Below, one piece after another: positions 35,461 to 45,448 of a stretch of 64,000 nucleotides of DNA. Location: positions 315,765,986 through 315,829,985 of the forward strand of contig CM068367.1 in assembly GCA_034769895.1 (NCBI GenBank), written 5' to 3'. Within the stretch, counting starts at the first letter, position 1, and each line of letters begins with the position of its first letter. The position numbers were made by a program, and so were the translations under genes. Under the pieces are notes generated by a model. It did no database searches and was not told the DNA's origin. It saw nothing but the letters and a program-made list of their open reading frames with translations. This DNA is from Magicicada septendecula (lineage: Eukaryota; Arthropoda; Insecta; Hemiptera; Cicadidae).

Positions 35461-36246
35461 CAGTGGAACCTCACTAATTTGTCATCCACCACTTCATCTC
35501 CCTGTCAAGCTTTTACTGTATTAACATGCGAGTAACATATACACTCTAATTAAAGCCACGGTAAACCATAAACGTGCTGATTGTGGCCAGGGTTCTAATA
35601 ATAGCCAGGAGAATGGATTGTGGAAGGTATTGGTTCCGAGAATGGGTATTTCGTACTTGTGTACACGGCACAATAAGTGTTGTGTTGTGTTGTTACAGCG
35701 TAATATTTTTCCAAAAATTCAGTCTTGTCAGGCCTTATGCTGATTCCAAGAATCTGTTGTGTATGTTTCTGCTCATGGTCAGTGTATGTGAAGTAGAGCT
35801 GCTCGTGGTCAGTATACTAAACATACTCATTATAAAAGCCTCAATTTACAAAAAAAAAAAAAAATTCTCCAGTGCCTTCAGAAAGGTGAAAGTGTAAATA
35901 ATATACTATCGGATATTTATGGTGTTCCATGTACCACAATAAATGACATCAAGAAGAATGGTGATTGAATTGAACAGTTTATGTGAAAAACTGAAGCTGC
36001 AGAAGGGAGTGTGTTGGAAAGAAAAAGATTAACAACAGCCACTCTAGAAAATTGGTTGAAGCCATGATGTTCATATGGTTCACTCGGCAGCGCTCCCACG
36101 GAATTCCATTAAGTGGGTTATCACCAAAAAAGCTATCCAAATTACTCAAAAACTTAATTTTCTTACAAAAAGGGTTTGTTTCTTAGTCCCTCACTAATTT
36201 GTCACCCCTTCGGTCCTGTAGGTGACTAATTTTTGAGGATCTACTG
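35461..36246 (+). mobile_element. Tigger/pogo-type element, short
   Basis: Ends CAGTGGAACCTCAC and, inverted, CAGTAGATCCTCA; both then lead into a TAATTTGTCA-type sequence. They are flanked by TA (35459-35460 and 36247-36248), as expected for the Tc1/mariner-pogo group. It contains a transposase N-terminal fragment only. Confidence 0.75.
35860..36080 (+). pseudogene. Tigger transposase N-terminal fragment
   Basis: Degraded CENP-B-type DNA-binding domain. In one frame the stretch reads GESVNNILSDIYGVPCTTIN then DIKKNGD, a stop, and after another stop TEAAEGSVLERK and TATLENWLK. This is the familiar pogo/Tigger helix-turn-helix. Stops and a poly-A run near 35852 interrupt it, and no catalytic domain follows. 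Confidence 0.65.
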
Positions 36247-36559
36247 TATGTATAATGCATGCACACATACATGTCCAAATATGATGGGAAGAAGGCATTG
36301 GTATAGTGTACTTGATAATAGATGGTTTTTGTTAAATAGCTGTATTTTTAATTATATGTATAATAATATTAATATTAGGGTGACCGAGCTTTGCTCGGTT
36401 TTCACATTTATTTATAAATATACAGATTAAAAAAAAACATTTATTATTAATTATTTATTTATTTTTATTAATTATTTATTTTTTGATATTTTCATATATA
36501 AACATATCGATACTACGCCGTTTGCATTTATCAATGGTTTCTGTTATTGGAATCACAAT

Positions 36560-36978
36560 TATTTAATACTTCTTTCCATACAACGATTCTTGTATGGCGA
36601 GGATTTTCATGACGCTTGTAAGCGTCGTTGACGATCCTCAGCAGGTTCAACATTTCGTTTTCTTCTTTTAAGATCGTTAGTCTCCTGAGATTGAGAATCG
36701 ATGAGATCATTAATGATCCCAACTAATCTATTGATACATGTCGTCTTTGCTTTCCGGCCAGGTCTTACAGAAGTGGGAAAATTTTCTTTGTTCGAATGTC
36801 CAAAGTCCCTTGAGGTACCAGGAACAGGGTTATCAGCCGAACTGGTCACATGTTCCATTTGCTCCTGACATTCATCTTCTGGCTGTTCCTGTGGTCGCTG
36901 GTTAAAGTTAAAATTTCGTTTTTTTGGAGGACGTCCCTTGGTAGGCATACCACTTACCTCAGAGAATGCAAAAAACAC
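36560..36978 (-). pseudogene. Helitron N-terminal protein remnant
   Basis: A 123-residue open frame (36978-36607) with MPTKGRPPKKRNF, a Gln/Glu-rich stretch and KRNVEPAEDRQRRLQAS. The latter resembles the Arg-rich repeats at the N-terminus of Helitron Rep/helicase proteins. The same theme continues in another frame (NDAYKRHENPRHTR) just downstream. No Rep HUH or helicase motif survives. The assignment rests on these weak repeats plus the Helitron ends. Confidence 0.45.
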
Positions 36979-37440
36979 AACAGCGTATAGAGAACACTTA
37001 ATAGTTTAGATTATGTATATACCTCAGAGAATGCAAAAACACAACAGCGTATAGAGAACACTTAATAGTTTAGATTATGTATATCAGATAGATTGTACAA
37101 AAATCGTTGCGCAGAAACCCACAATTGTATGTCTCAACTCTTAGTTTGTTTATTTACAGTCATAGCAACATCTGTTTATATTATTTATAAACATCGATAC
37201 TGCGCCATTTAGGCCGCAGGTTAAAGACCTATAAAGACCCTACGGTATCGTTAGAGCCGTTTCAAGGACATACATAGATTAGATTGTATGTATCAACTCT
37301 TAGTTTGTTTATTTACATTCATAACAACAGCTATTTATATTTATTTATAAACATCGATACTGGGATTGTATGTCTCAACTCTTAGTTTGTTTATTCACAT
37401 TCATTGCAACAGCTATTTTATATTATTTATAAACATCGAT
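36956..37440. repeat. tandem duplications inside Helitron copy 2
   Basis: About 64 bp with CCTCAGAGAATGCAAAAAA occurs twice in tandem (36957-37020 and 37021-37084). Further on, a unit containing CTCTTAGTTTGTTTA and AAACATCGAT recurs three times at about 37127-37200, 37291-37360 and 37370-37440. Confidence 0.75.
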
Positions 37441-37770
37441 AAGATCTATTCTTTATGAACAGAATTAAAATTAACGTTTTAATTTCAAATAAAAAATATT
37501 TTTTAAAAATATTTGTTGCTGGGTGACAGAGTTATAACAATAGCAATGGATTGTGTGAATATTTAAACCTACATGAATTGAAATGTATACTTAAAAGACC
37601 CTACGGTTTAGGCCTTACACGATTTTTGCGGAAAATGAGACCTAGCCCAATCGATTTTTAGTGTCCAAATACGCTTAAGTACCAAATTTCGAGAAAATCG
37701 TTAGAGCCGTTTCCGAGAAAATAAGGACATACATACATACAAAGATTGCTCGCTTAATAGTATAGGATAC

Positions 37771-39461
37771 TGTTACAATGGTCTACTTCGTCATCGTATG
37801 GTACAGTGACAAACAAAATACAAGGCACCAATTACGTCACTAATCACCAGCTTTAATTATCACAATTAACCAGTTTGTAAATAACAAGACAGTGTCTTAC
37901 AACAAATCACATAAAAATTGTTCACACGCAATAAAAATGTCTACTAATATAAAACACAACTGTATTAACACAATAATTCTTCACTTCGACAAACACTCAA
38001 TCCACACTAGCGACAATTGCTCACATAACAACTTGTAACGGTACGAAATTGTAGGGTCAAGATAACATTTTAAAAATTATATTTTCCATGCAGTCATTGT
38101 TCACCCTTGTAGAACCCCGAGTTAGTCAACCAAATCGGGTGTGTTTATTACAAAACCAAACGCCTATGTTTTGTCTCCACACTCAAGCAGCGTAGACAGA
38201 TTGTGAAATAACACCTAACTTCGCATCAGCCGTGAATCACGGAAGAAAGTAATGTAACTCCAGATTGCATCAGGCGGCAAAAACATTGCTAAACTTTCCG
38301 CCTAAGTTATAGCGCTCTTTTAACAACACCAATGGGAGAGCAGACTCAAGATCACGTGACCAGCTCTGTATGCTCAGCTTTAGCGAACTAACGCCAGTTC
38401 CATTGCAACTCACGACTGAGCGGTCAGACAATCAGCAGACAGTTACCAGAACAAAAACGATAGCCTCGGATGAGTTCTTGGTAGGCCGAAAAATACAAAA
38501 GTAGGCCTACCAAGTAATATAAAATGTACAAACAGTAAAGTGACGAGTAAATGGCGTAAGGTAATAATAAACTGTGTTTGGAGTGGAGAGTGATTAGTGA
38601 CAACAGTTCCGGACAATATCGTGTACAACGTTTGGATATTACGCAAATAGGTAACAAGTGTAAAGACAGTTTCATTTGGCCAAAACATTATAATTAATAA
38701 AGAGCTCATTAATTAAATAGGAAGTTTTAAAAAGAAATGTAAATTGAGTGAGTGTGTGTATGGGTTATCAAAAGTACTGGCTCAACTAGAAAGATGTAGT
38801 AGTAGTCTATACAAAATTATTGGACTAAAATTAGTAAACATTTTAAATATAAAGAAAACGTAATAATCAATGATAGAGTATTTAATTAAAATAATAAAAA
38901 GAGTAATTAAAAGGTTCATTCTTCTATAAACATGTGTTAGTGTAGTTATTTCGCCGTAAACCATTTCCTAGTTTTCTGTGCTGACAACTCGTTTAACGAA
39001 ATCGGGGGTTTTCTGAGATTTATTACAGTCAGATAGCGGGATTTTTATAAGGGCAAGAGTGTTCAAAGTTTACATGTAAAACTAAAACACATGTTGGCGA
39101 CCTGGGTAATTTAATAAGGTAAGTTTTACGGGGACCATGACGGTAAGTAAAATTCTGGCAGCGGTAAGTATTGTTTTATGATGAGTGTATTATTTTTAGT
39201 TAAAAGGGTAGAAGGCAAGGACCTTCACAAACTGAGTGTCCCTGAGTACTTGTATTTATACCACGCTGAAGTTCCAGAATATTCACTAACTGCACGTCAA
39301 GAAGGCAACTAGAAAACACCAGAACATAATTATTGGTTGCGGCCTTACACACAGCAGGCGCAGACCGGTGAGTTGTCGAGAATCACGTACACCATGACAT
39401 TATAGCCGGATTCCACTGGATCGTTCGAGAAACACGTAGATTGTTCTGTAATGTCGTAACA
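37771..39461 (-). repeat. 3' LTR of element E with solo LTR inside
   Basis: 37771-38033 and 39234-39461 match the outer parts of 41662-42450. The middle is the solo LTR at 38034-39229. Confidence 0.85.
38034..39229 (+). mobile_element. solo LTR related to element D
   Basis: Starts TGTAACGGTAC and ends CTTCACA. The TSD is AACT (38030-38033 and 39230-39233). The last 200 bp (GGGCAAGAGTG, GACCTGGGTAATTTAATAAG, GACGGTAAGTAAAATTCTGG) closely match the element D LTR read on its own strand. No internal region remains, so it is the product of LTR-LTR recombination. Confidence 0.8.
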
Positions 39462-39472
39462 CTGCCCCCTCC

Positions 39473-41571
39473 TTAAACCAGTTCGCCCCAAACCGGCAAA
39501 TCATCTCCGAAGTAATACTCACCAGGCGATCTAGGTGGATGTTCTTGCGAAAGATAATTCTCCGGATCTTCGAATTCAGTCTTGTGTGATCCGAACATCA
39601 AGTTCCCAGGAATGTGAGTCTTCTGCTCAACCACTAGTTTTGCTGGAATCACTCCCATTGCGTCATGTACCGATGACCGAAACACCACTGGCTGATCCAC
39701 GTCTGTTTGGTTCTCGTCAACAACCTCTTGCATAACTTCATCTTCATCTTTTCCCCCGGGCGCTTCAAACAGCTCAGGAACAAGCAAGAGTCTTGTCTCG
39801 ACACCAATAGTTGGCTTTCCAATCATTTCTTTTGTCGTTACACTTATTTGTATTTCCTCTGCTAGTTCTTCCTCCATTTCCACTTGCAATAGGGAGGGTT
39901 CCTCTTGACCAGACCTGTTGACTTTTTCTTCAGCCAATACCACTTGCTTAATCGAATGTTTGGTAGACCCTGTCATTTTAGCTATGCAAAGCTTTATCTT
40001 CTCTTGCCCAACCCTCAGGACATCCTCTCTAAAGTTCACAACGAATCCGTAGGCATTCATAATGTCCGTGCCAATAATCACTTCATTGACAATGTCTGCA
40101 ACGAGCATTTGGTGGCTAAACTCGAGAAGACCCAGGCGTACATGTACGTCTACCTTTCCTAGCACCTTGACGGGGCTTCCACTCACAGCTGTATTGTACA
40201 AGAGCTAATTAGAGGCTGGCGGTTGCTGACTAAGTCAGGGCGCACAATGGACACTGTAGCACCCATGTCAACTGTTAATGATGTTCGTTTATCTTCCACA
40301 AATCCATTACCGATCAAGTTTCCATTAGTCTTATGTAGCGTGGAAACTGTGTGCTCTTCTGGGGCTTTACTTTTCCAATTGGTGCGATCACTCCCCTCTC
40401 TCGGTATTTTCTTCTCCCAACAGTCTACCTGTAGATGACTAAGTTTCCCACAGTTGTAACACTTCGGTCTTCTGTCTTTATCATTTGGTTCGAAAGATTG
40501 TTGTGGTGCTACTGACTTCTTAAACTGTTGTTCTTAAATTGTCTCTTTATTCTGTCCGTTATGAAGGTACAGTGATATTAGATCCGTTTGGCTACAACGT
40601 GATGGCATACTTTTATTAATGTAGGTCGCCGACTTGGCAGCTTCAAAATGGAGAGCATGAACAAGAGCGTCTGATTTATTATCATGCCGTGCCATTCTTA
40701 ACACTTGTTGTAACTGACTATCTCTGATATCATCAATAAACATAATAAGAGAAATCCACTTCCGGAAGTCCGATTCTTCGGGATAAGCCAATCTCGTCAG
40801 TCGGTCGATATTCGCTTCAGACTCTTGAAGGCTCTCCCCTGAGCACTGTCTCCTTGCTTTAAATTGACACGGTACACTTCGCACAAATGCTGGTCACTGT
40901 ACTGTAATTTGAGAGCTTTTGTTAATTCGGCATAGATATTTTGGCTGTCAGATGGCACTTTCTTTATTAGCTCTGCAGCAGGTCCTTTTAAAGCAAGAAT
41001 TAATGAAAGCCCTTTCTCTTCTTCCATCCATTTATTTAGGCGAGCAGCAGCTTCAAATTGGCGAATATAAGTTGCCCAGTGAATACTTCCATCAAATGTT
41101 GGGGGCTTTGTGTAAACTGGCCCTACTACAGTTTGATTTCTCTGATATTTTGAATCTTCTTCAGCATTTATTAACGGTCTTTCTTTATCAATTTCTTTCA
41201 TTAAATGTTCGAATTCCTTTTTAATTTGTTTTATTGAATTTGTAATAAAAACGTCTAAACTTGAAATATTTGTTTTCACAGATTTTTTATTTCAGATATT
41301 CTGTCAACTTGTTTGTTCAGCTCACCTCGTAACAGGACGAATTTTGCAGTGGTATCCTCTTGTACGAATGTCTTAACGTCGTCTCCTTGACGACTAAATT
41401 CTTCTTTTTTCCATTCCTCTAGTGTGTCATTTTCATGCTTACGTTTTTCGTCTTGTCGTTTTTTTGCCTTCAGCATAAGGGTTTTCTGTCTCGCTTCCGA
41501 TTTCTCGTCTTGTCATTCTCTTTTTGTTGTAGCATTGCTCAGAATGCTTCTATCATCTGACTGGTATCCAT
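39473..41571 (-). pseudogene. gag-protease-integrase remnant of element E
   Basis: Reading from 41571: a Lys/Glu-rich coiled coil, then a gag domain (PPTFDGSIHWATYIRQFEAA, 41279-40797) continuing in the next frame to 40534. A CCHC zinc knuckle, CYNCGKLSHLQVDC, lies near 40440-40480. A retropepsin region follows, whose active site reads DMGATVSIVRP where DTG or DSG is expected, then EVIIGTDIMNAYGF. The tail (from about 39720) reads VVFRSSVHDAMGVIPAKLVV and GNLMFG, which is integrase-like. The join between protease and integrase marks a deletion. At least three frame breaks or stops are present, including one just after the start. The DMG change would inactivate the protease even if frames were intact. 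Confidence 0.75.
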
Positions 41572-41640
41572 TCTATTTTTATCAATTACCACTAACACCA
41601 CTCTTCTGTGAAGTGTCCTCTGTTTCCACTGTTAACCGTT

Positions 41641-41660
41641 CTATCCCACTTCTGACATCA
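41641..41660 (-). promoter_or_regulatory. primer binding site of element E
   Basis: TGATGTCAGAAGTGGGATAG on the minus strand follows the 5' LTR end. It resembles TGGTGTCAGAAGTGGG-type sites seen in insect LTR elements. Confidence 0.55.
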
Positions 41661-41661
41661 C

Positions 41662-42450
41662 TGTTACGACGGTCTACTTGGTCGTCGTAAGGTACAGTGG
41701 AAAACAAAATACAAGACACCAATTACATCACTAATCATCAGCTTTAATTATCACAATTAACCAGTTTGTAATTAACTAGACAGTCTCTTACAACAAATCA
41801 AATAAAAATTATTATATACACACCGCCCAAAAATCAGTAAAATTCCATTCTCAAATCAACGAATAAGGCCTTTTTGAAATATTAAAATTTCATCCTCAGT
41901 TCGTATACTGTAATGTTCCTGTTATGATGTTATTCTGTAAATGTATAATTGCTGTTAACTGTGTAGACAGTTATTATTACTATTTCAAAAAGGCCTTATT
42001 CGTTGATTTGAGAATGGAATTTTACTGATTTTGGTGGTGTGTATACAATAATATTATAACAAGTCAGTGGCATAATGTTTGGCAAATAAAAATTGTTCAC
42101 ATGCAATAAAAATGTCTACTAATATAAAACACAACTGTATTAACACAATAATTCTTCGCTTCGACAAACACTCAATTCGCACTAGCGAAAATCACTCACG
42201 TAACTGAACTGAGCGTCCCCTGAGTACTTGTATTTATACCGTGCTGAGGTTCCAGAATATTCAGTAACTGAAAAGCAACTATAAAACACCAGAACATAAT
42301 TGGTTGTGGCCTTACACACAGCAGGTGCAGACCGGTGAGTTCCAGAACAATCTCGCAACGCATGTCGAGAATCAAGTACGCCATGACATTATAGCCGGAT
42401 TCCACTGGATCGTTCGAGAAACACGTAGATTGTTCTGTAATGTCATAACA
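41662..42450 (-). repeat. 5' LTR of element E with palindromic MITE inside
   Basis: Matches the 3' LTR apart from an insertion of about 270 bp at 41812-42083. Confidence 0.85.
41812..42083. mobile_element. palindromic MITE in the element E LTR
   Basis: Arms of about 70 bp: TATACACACCGCCCAAAAATC (from 41815) and its inverse copy ending at 42045, both running through GAATAAGGCCTTTTTGAAAT. The spacer (about 41885-41985) is not palindromic. About 38 bp lie beyond one arm, and CAAATAAAAATT occurs on both sides; the 3' LTR is the empty site with one CACATAAAAATT. No ORF. Confidence 0.7.
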
Positions 42451-42454
42451 ATAC

Positions 42455-43837
42455 ATTCATAATATACTTATAAAAACAATGTTCCTTTGTTGTGCCAGAG
42501 TCTACTTGTTCAAACATTACTTTTGTTCCAGCTGTATTCAACCTTCCTTCTACCTAACATCACATCTAAGTTGTTCATGTAACTTTATTTTTTTACTTTT
42601 AATCTCAGGTTTTTGGGATTTGAAATCACTATGCACTACTTGGGTATAATTCACACCTTCTGCCTTTCTAGTGTACACAAATAGTTCATGGTGGTGTACC
42701 ATAGATTGTGATATTGTTATTTCATAGTACAATATAAGTGCTGAATGAAATACAACAAGTATTTGTGGGTATACCCAATAATATGTGAGGGCAACAGAAA
42801 GAGTATTTACCATCATTTGTGGACCCAAGTGACGAATGATCCTGAGAAAATTTTTAATTTCAAAATGCTGTGAGAGGCAAGGCCTGATTTGAGGAACAGC
42901 AAAAATAAAGGAAAACCACTCCCACAACGAGACAGCAGGTCTCTAGAAGACCCATCAGAATGGGAGAAATAGTTTCTTGTTCTTCTCCTGAAAAGAATTT
43001 ACTATTTTCTTTCATTTCAGTAGTCTAAACACTTGATATTTTTTTAAAAATGTTATTTAACAATTAGGATATTATGGCTGTGCATATACACCTAAAAACA
43101 TATGGTAAAATAAATCAGAAAATTTTCATACAATTGTAGCCAAATATGATGATTAATGGAATTTTCTTAACATAGCGTGCAGTGTATGGTCTTGCTGTAT
43201 AGGCAGAATCTGTCATATCTGCTCCCGAAAAGACCCATAGGACTGTTCTTTTAAGTTTCAGGTTTTGTAGACACTCCACTTTTCCTTAGGTAGGCTATCT
43301 ATCTATCTGTAGTATAGATAGTTCAAAAGTTTAAGTAACAGAAAAATGCTAGGTAAAAATTGAATCAAAACTTATTTTATAATGAATTTTTTGTACCCTG
43401 CTGTGGACTACAATGTACTTTCACAATGTTGACACATAACTAAAACAAAATAAATGAAAATAAAATTAGAATCGAAGAAAATTTCTTTATAAAAGGAAAA
43501 GATTTTGACACCTAGATATGTTGATATAAAAATTTATTTTTAATATAAAATTTACATTACATACAAATACAGTTTTTTTCTAATACAGTATTCATAATTT
43601 AATTACATAAACAGGACATATAAAACATATAAGGTTTGCAATATAAAAATATTTCAAATACAACCACATGTTATATAAAAATAAAACATTAAGATTTTGT
43701 TTGTATATAATAAAAATAAATAAAAACAAATAAATAAGTATATATTCTACACATTAAAATTTAATAATAATATAACTGGTATAGACCCACAACCAGGAAA
43801 CTGCATTACAACAAAATACCTAATTAATTTATTAATA
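42455..43837. other. no gene recognised
   Basis: AT-rich. The 125-codon minus-strand frame at 42927-42550 has no recognisable motif and is probably chance. A short TATC repeat lies near 43297-43310. Confidence 0.5.
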
Positions 43838-45448
43838 CAGTAGAACTTGGCTAATTTGAACGTGCATAATTCGAATTCGTGGATAATTCGAACTTTTACC
43901 GTGGTCCCTTGAATATCCTATATAAAACCATGCAAAAACATCGTCTGTAATTCGAACTTTTTTTGGTTAATTCGAAATAAAAATTTTGCTCAAACTACAA
44001 AAAATCGCCTGCTGTATGGGCTAGACCACGTAACAATAGAGACACGACTGGAAACAGACAAGCAGGCATCGCCCTTTGTGAACAGACGCTTGTCCTTTGT
44101 GTCAAATTCGTGGAATTGCCGTCAGTATCTGGCGATGACACATGACTGGCTCGTGTAACAGTACCGTCCGCCATTGTCCCTTGTTCCACGCCTCGTCAGT
44201 CAGCCACCCTCTGTGTTTCAGTTCAGTCTGCCTGCATTCACGGAAGTGTTAAGTCTTTTTGAGTTTCTACTGTGCGAGCTGTGTCCTGTAGTGAGAGACC
44301 GTTCCTTTCTTTATACAGTACTGTATATACAGACTGGTGTGTTTTAGTGACGCTTATTGTGCAGTTTTATTGTGTTGTGTGTTCATCATGGCCCTTTCAA
44401 AACCAACACGGATCCAATACAAATCATTGACATTTGCCGAAAAAGTTGCCGTTATACGGGAAGTGGAAAAGGGACAAAAAAAGAAATCTGAAATTGCCAA
44501 GGAATTCGGGATACCGCCAAATACGCTGTCAACGTATCTAAAAAATAAAGAGAAGATTTTGAATAGTGTGTGTAAAGCCAGTGACAAAGATAGGAAAAGA
44601 GCGCGAGGACCAGAAAATCCTGACGTGGATGAATGTGTAGTGAAGTGGTTTAAGCAAGCAAGGGACAAAAAAATTCCAGTCAGTGGGCCCCTCGTCAGAG
44701 CCAAAGCTGAGGAATTCGCATCTAGCTTAGGGAAAAATGATTTTAAGGCCAGCACTGGTTGGCTCGATGGTTTTAAAGAAAGGAATGGCATGTCTTTCAA
44801 AACTGTTTGTGGGGAAAGTGGATCTGTTGACGTTGAAGCTGCAAATTCATGGAAAGACGATTTGTTGCAAATGATTTCTGATAGAGACGCTAAAGACATT
44901 TTTAACATAGACGAGACGGGCTTATTCTTCAAATGCACCCCCGACAAAACACTTGCTTTTAAAGGAGAAAGTTGTAGTGGCGGCAAACACAGCAAGGAGC
45001 ACATAACACTTTTATTTGGAGCAAACATGGATGGCTCGGAAAAACTGGCTTTGCTAATGATAGGGAAGTCAGCCAACTCACGCTGTTTCAAAAATGTAAA
45101 AACGAAACTAGTTGAATATGAATCAAACAATAAAGCTTGGATGACAGGTGAAATTTTTGAAAGATGGCTTTTGAAAAGCAACAGGAAATTTCGGAATCAA
45201 AACAAGAATCGTCTTGTTTATTGACAACTGTACAGCGCACAACACTATTCCTGTGATGGAAAATGTAAAGGTTGTGTTTTTCCCTCCAAACATGACTTCA
45301 GTAGTTCAACCTATGGACCAAGGTGTAATAAAAAATTTTTAGCATTTTTACAGACGGCTTGTGGTCCAAAACATTGTCAGGTGCTTATTTAGATGAGCAC
45401 GAAAATATCAAGATTAACATCCTTCAAGCTGCCCGCATGTGCAACAGT

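Larger units (their letters stand above)
36375..37767 (-). mobile_element. Helitron, copy 2, with N-terminal ORF remnant
   Basis: On the minus strand: host A, then TCCTATACTATTAAGCGAGC at the 5' end. The 3' end has the perfect hairpin CCGAGC-AAA-GCTCGG followed by TCACCCTAA and host T. TC...CTAA ends, the 3' hairpin and A/T insertion without duplication are Helitron hallmarks. 1393 bp. The adjoining base is also the first base of the element E target duplication. Confidence 0.75.
37771..42450 (-). mobile_element. element E: internally deleted Ty3/gypsy element
   Basis: TSD ATAC (37767-37770 and 42451-42454). LTRs in plus orientation start TGTTAC and end GTMRTAACA: 37771-39461 (3') and 41662-42450 (5'), each enlarged by an insertion and about 490-520 bp without it. 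PBS and a GGAGGGGGCAG polypurine tract are present. Gag and protease are followed directly by the end of integrase, so RT, RNase H and most of integrase are gone. Confidence 0.83.

Noticed and set aside
42550..42927. 125-codon minus-strand frame
   Set aside because: No recognised motif, no second copy and no flanking element structure; consistent with chance.
44354..45181. Long minus-strand frame opposite the Tigger transposase
   Set aside because: Shadow of the real transposase frame on the plus strand.
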